Assembly: GCF_902459655.1 (NCBI RefSeq)
Contig: NZ_CABPSB010000002.1
Location: forward strand, 372,001 to 436,000
Length of the DNA stretch: 64,000 bases
Direction: 5' to 3'
From: Pandoraea anhela
Lineage (GTDB): Bacteria; Pseudomonadota; Gammaproteobacteria; Burkholderiales; Burkholderiaceae
Shown here piece by piece: positions 61,093 to 64,000 of the stretch. The position numbers and the translations under genes were made by a program. Numbering within the stretch: position 1 is the first letter of the stretch; each line of letters starts with the position of its first letter. The notes below the pieces were generated by a model. That model searched no databases and was not told the DNA's origin. It saw only the letters and a program-made list of their open reading frames with translations.

Positions 61093-61944
61093 ATGGTTTC
61101 CGAACCTTTCTCAACGCCAGAAAATTTTTCGCGCAACGAACCGAATGACACCTTGCAAGTGAGCGGTTCGCTATGGCTGCATCGCGGGGCCTCGTCGCTT
61201 GGCGGACAGGCTCGGATCGCGTTGCTCGAACACATCGCTTCGCATGGGTCGATCACCGCCGCCGCCAAGGCCGCAGGCATGAGCTACAAAGCCGCGTGGG
61301 ACGCCGTAGACGCCATGAACCAGCTCGCAGGCGAGCCGCTCGTCGCCCGCAGCACGGGCGGACGCGGCGGCGGCGGCACGCGCCTCACCGCACGCGGCGC
61401 GAAGCTCGTCGCCGCGTTTCGGGCCGTGGAGGCCGCGCAGCAACAATTCCTCGCGCGCGTGGCCAACGATCTCGAACACTTCGACGAGCAGTGGCCGGTC
61501 ATTGCGCGGCTCGGGCTTCAGACCAGTGCGCGCAATCAGTTGCACGGCACGATCACGCAGATCCGGCACTGCGGGGTGAACGACGAAGTGACGCTGACGC
61601 TGCCCGGTGGTGAAGCGATCACCGCGTCGCTCACGCATCACAGCACGCAATCGCTCGGGCTGGCGGTGGGCGGGCAGGCGTTCGCGCTCATCAAGGCGCC
61701 ATGGATCGAAATCGCGCGCGGGGCCGACCTCGCGGGATTGCCCACGGCCAATCGTTTGTCCGGGGTCGTCGACGCCATCGCCGACGACGCGGGTCAGGCG
61801 GAAGTGATACTGGCGCTGCCCGGCGGCACGCGGCTGGCGGCGGTCATGCCGCAGCGCACGCTCACGGCGCGCGGACTGACGCTTGGGATCGGCGCGACGG
61901 CCGCCTTCACGGCCGTCAGCGTCATCATGGGGGTGATGGCTTAA
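61093..61944 (+). CDS. modE: ModE family molybdate-responsive regulator with two Mop domains
   Basis: A 283-residue DNA-binding protein. Residues 30-130 are the LysR-like winged helix of ModE (ARIALLEHIASHGSITAAAKAAGMSYKAAWDAVDAMN), with GGRGGGGTRLTARGAKLVAAF; the C-terminal half has two Mop/TOBE repeats (QTSARNQLHGTITQIRHCGVNDEVTL and ANRLSGVVDAIADDAGQAEVILAL) that bind molybdate. The ATG at 61093 was chosen because upstream sequence looks like promoter. The modABC transporter genes it would repress are not in the window. ModE supports a need for molybdenum, in line with the molybdopterin-domain gene at 15036. Confidence 0.9.
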   Translation: MVSEPFSTPENFSRNEPNDTLQVSGSLWLHRGASSLGGQARIALLEHIASHGSITAAAKAAGMSYKAAWDAVDAMNQLAGEPLVARSTGGRGGGGTRLTARGAKLVAAFRAVEAAQQQFLARVANDLEHFDEQWPVIARLGLQTSARNQLHGTITQIRHCGVNDEVTLTLPGGEAITASLTHHSTQSLGLAVGGQAFALIKAPWIEIARGADLAGLPTANRLSGVVDAIADDAGQAEVILALPGGTRLAAVMPQRTLTARGLTLGIGATAAFTAVSVIMGVMA

Positions 61945-61950
61945 CGGCAA

Positions 61951-62005
61951 GCCGCCCGATGCGTCCCGACGGCATGTCATGCCACGTCGGGGTGCATCGG
62001 GCGGC
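61951..62005. terminator. Long bidirectional terminator between modE and MFS gene
   Basis: Perfect outer stem GCCGCCCGATGC (61951-61962) and GCATCGGGCGGC (61994-62005), with an inner stem CCCGACG/CGTCGGG, followed by CGAACGTTTTA. It lies between convergent genes. Confidence 0.8.
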
Positions 62006-62013
62006 CGAACGTT

Positions 62014-63207
62014 TTATGTCGCGGGCGTCTCGCAGACCGGCGCCGGCGAACGCGCCGCGTCGCGACGGTCCAGACGCAGGCTGAGCAACGCGACGCCCAC
62101 CCCGGCGAGCGGCACGAGCGCGGCCACCCAGGGCACGGCCGTCAGCCCCGGCCCGTGGCCGATCACGAATCCGCCGAGCCACGCCCCGATGGCGTTCCCC
62201 AGGTTGAACGCGGCGATGTTGAAACTCGACGCCAGACTCTCGCCCGCACCGGACGCCTTCTCCATCACCCAGAGTTGCAGCGGCGCCACCGTCGCGAAAG
62301 CGGTCACGCCGAGCAGCGCTACGAATACGATGGCCAGCCAGTGCGAGTGCAGTGCGAACGTCATCAGGCCGAGTACGACGGACAGCGCCAGCAGACTGCC
62401 CAGCACCGTCGGCACGACACGGCGGTCCGCAAGCTTTCCGCCCAGCAAATTGCCGACGACCAGACCGCCGCCGAAGATCAGCAGAATCGGCGAGACCGCG
62501 CCTTCGGAAAACCCCGTGACTTCGGTCAGCAGCGGCGCGATGTAAGTGAACACACCGAATACGCCGACCCAGCCCAGCACCGTCGTCAGCAAGCCGAGCA
62601 AGACGGGACGACGCGCCAGCGCCCGCAGATCGGCACGCCAGTCGCCGGCATCCTTCGGGGCGTCGATCTTCGGCACGAACGCGGCGATCACGAGCAGGGC
62701 GAGGGCGCCGATCAGCGTGACGGCCCAGAAGCTGGCGCGCCAGCCGAAGTGTTGCCCGAGCCACGTGCCGAACGGCACGCCGAGAATGTTGGCGACCGTC
62801 AGGCCGGTGAACATGATGGCAATGGCCGATGCACGACGCTCGCGCGAGACCAGTCCGGTGGCCACGACCGAACCGACGCCGAAGAACGTACCGTGCGCGA
62901 ACGACGTCAGCACCCGAGCGGCCATCAGCGCGCCGTAGCTCGGCGCAAGCGCACAAGCGGCGTTACCGACGGTGAAAATCGCCATTAGCACGAGCAGCAC
63001 GGTCTTGCGCGGCCAGCGGGCCGTGGCCGTAGTCATCACCGGCGCGCCGACCACGACGCCCAGCGCGTAACCGGAAATGAGCAGGCCTGCGGCTGCGATC
63101 GACACGCCGAAATCGGCGCCGACGTTCAGCAACAGCCCCATGATGACGAACTCCGTCACGCCGATGCCAAAGGCGCCGGCCGTGAGGGCGTAGAGAGCGA
63201 TAGGCAC
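62014..63207 (-). CDS. MFS transporter, AraJ/DHA1-type exporter
   Basis: Inner-membrane transporter of 397 residues with 12 helices: LYALTAGAFGIGVTEFVIMGLL, ISGYALGVVVGAPVMTTATARWPRKTVLL and VLTSFAHGTFFGVGSVVATGLV are typical of the AraJ/YdhP-like group. The start is a GTG at 63207, chosen because CAGGAG lies seven bases upstream and because no ATG fits the conserved N-terminus. Divergent from a LysR gene that probably regulates it. Substrate is unknown. Confidence 0.88.
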   Translation of the reverse strand: MPIALYALTAGAFGIGVTEFVIMGLLLNVGADFGVSIAAAGLLISGYALGVVVGAPVMTTATARWPRKTVLLVLMAIFTVGNAACALAPSYGALMAARVLTSFAHGTFFGVGSVVATGLVSRERRASAIAIMFTGLTVANILGVPFGTWLGQHFGWRASFWAVTLIGALALLVIAAFVPKIDAPKDAGDWRADLRALARRPVLLGLLTTVLGWVGVFGVFTYIAPLLTEVTGFSEGAVSPILLIFGGGLVVGNLLGGKLADRRVVPTVLGSLLALSVVLGLMTFALHSHWLAIVFVALLGVTAFATVAPLQLWVMEKASGAGESLASSFNIAAFNLGNAIGAWLGGFVIGHGPGLTAVPWVAALVPLAGVGVALLSLRLDRRDAARSPAPVCETPAT

Positions 63208-63438
63208 GGAAAACTCCTGTCTGATCCTGTCTGAAAATGTGGAATGGCCGCCGCGCCCCGACCGACACGTGCGACATGCATCGTTAGCCCGGGCCGGGCG
63301 GCAACGACCCGATGTGCGGAATATAGACGCCCTCGCATTGATGAAATAGACTGCGCGAAGGAAAATCATTTGTGACTTCACGTCACAAGACGACGCGAAC
63401 GCCGTCACCAGCACACACCGAGAACGAGGACACCTCCG

Positions 63439-64000
63439 ATGGGGCGACAGGACGTCAACCGCTCAGGCGACATGGAAGTCTTCGCGCGGGTCGTGGAACT
63501 GGGTGGTTTTTCGGCGGCGGCGCGCGCGTTGCACATGACGCCATCGGCCGTCAGCAAGCTGGTGGCGCGACTCGAAGGGCGTCTGGGGGCACGGCTGTTC
63601 AATCGTTCCACCCGGCGCCTGCAACTCACCCCCGAGGGCACCGCGTTTCACGAGCGCGCGCTGCGGGTGCTGGCCGACATCGACGCGGCCGAACGCGAGG
63701 CCGCCGCCGGAGCGGTGCCGCACGGCCTGCTGCGCGTGAATTCGAGTGTGCCCATCGGCACGCTCTACCTGCTGCCGGTCATCCCGGCGTTCCTCGCGAA
63801 GTACCCTGAGATCCGCCTCGATCTGACGCTTACCGACACGGTGGTCGACTTGCTCTCGCAGCGCGCCGACGTCGCCGTGCGCGCGGGGCCGTTGCGCGAC
63901 TCCCGACTCGTCGCCCGTAAGCTCGGCGAGAGCCGCGTGCACGTGGTGGCGTCGCCCGACTATCTGGCGCGAAGTGCGCCCCTGCAAACGCCGGCCGACC
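63439..64000 (+). CDS. LysR family transcriptional regulator, 3' end outside window
   Basis: The first 187 codons of a LysR regulator: helix-turn-helix DMEVFARVVELGGFSAAARALHMTPSAVSKLVARLEGRLG and the start of the effector domain (GLLRVNSSVPIGTLYLLPVIPAFLAKYPEIRLDLTLTD). The ATG at 63439 begins MGRQDVNRSG; an in-frame ATG at 63472 (MEVFARVV) is possible. It is divergent from the MFS exporter across 231 bases, a usual pairing. The C-terminus lies beyond the edge. Confidence 0.87.
   Translation, partial: MGRQDVNRSGDMEVFARVVELGGFSAAARALHMTPSAVSKLVARLEGRLGARLFNRSTRRLQLTPEGTAFHERALRVLADIDAAEREAAAGAVPHGLLRVNSSVPIGTLYLLPVIPAFLAKYPEIRLDLTLTDTVVDLLSQRADVAVRAGPLRDSRLVARKLGESRVHVVASPDYLARSAPLQTPAD

Noticed and set aside
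1-64000. tRNA, rRNA or known riboswitch genes
   Set aside because: I looked for tRNA T-arm patterns, rRNA segments and familiar riboswitch cores and found none convincing; a covariance-model search could still find one.

Overview
The window is a 64 kb piece of chromosome from a G+C-rich betaproteobacterium. Gene content (GTP-type PEP carboxykinase, a complete wsp operon, a FiuA/PiuC-type iron locus, many LysR/GntR regulators with divergent transporters) and codon use suggest Burkholderiaceae, with Pandoraea or a close relative as my best guess. That placement is an inference from protein style, not a database result. No rRNA, tRNA, CRISPR array or intact insertion sequence was seen. Coding density is high, and the many long open frames opposite real genes are composition shadows.

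Layout. 1-6.1 kb: 5' part of pckG, then housekeeping-type genes (2-hydroxyacid dehydrogenase, patatin-like lipase, hotdog thioesterase, a two-repeat exported protein, DoxX, a Spy-like protein). 6.1-9.2 kb: a TonB-dependent siderophore receptor and a PiuC-type dioxygenase behind a probable Fur box. 9.7-16.8 kb: sulfonate-type binding protein, a 1252-residue BTAD/pseudo-cyclase/ATPase/TPR regulator, a molybdopterin-domain protein and agmatine deiminase. 16.8-25.8 kb: a FadR-type regulator with a histone H1-like tail, divergent from a tightly overlapping operon for a branched-chain-type ABC importer plus two amidohydrolase/peptidase genes. 26-31.7 kb: three tandem paralogues of a secreted, internally duplicated halovibrin-like protein, followed by a thiolase. 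31.8-34.2 kb: a lower-G+C cassette with an AAA ATPase and a TOPRIM-like partner, bounded by a 61-bp direct repeat of the 3' end of the next gene. 34.2-40.9 kb: MHS transporter, amidohydrolase and LysR regulator, a TAXI-type receptor, a GNAT acetyltransferase and a GST. 41-49.9 kb: complete wspABCDEFR surface-sensing operon, all on the minus strand. 50-56.3 kb: beta-keto acid cleavage enzyme plus class III aminotransferase with a divergent RpiR regulator, then an MFS exporter divergent from a MocR regulator. 56.5-64 kb: small exported protein, Fsr-like exporter, CSS-EAL phosphodiesterase, ModE, and an MFS exporter divergent from a LysR gene cut by the window end.

Two regions stand out. The halovibrin-like cluster has two promoters carrying the same 20-bp LuxR-type box, at the same distance from a conserved -10-like element. 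This predicts quorum-sensing control of a secreted factor family whose members are themselves tandem duplications (six modules in three genes). The second is the compact ATPase/TOPRIM pair, which looks like an anti-phage cassette inserted exactly at the stop codon of a transporter gene, with no visible recombinase. c-di-GMP signalling is also well represented (WspR synthase with an intact I-site, CSS-EAL phosphodiesterase).
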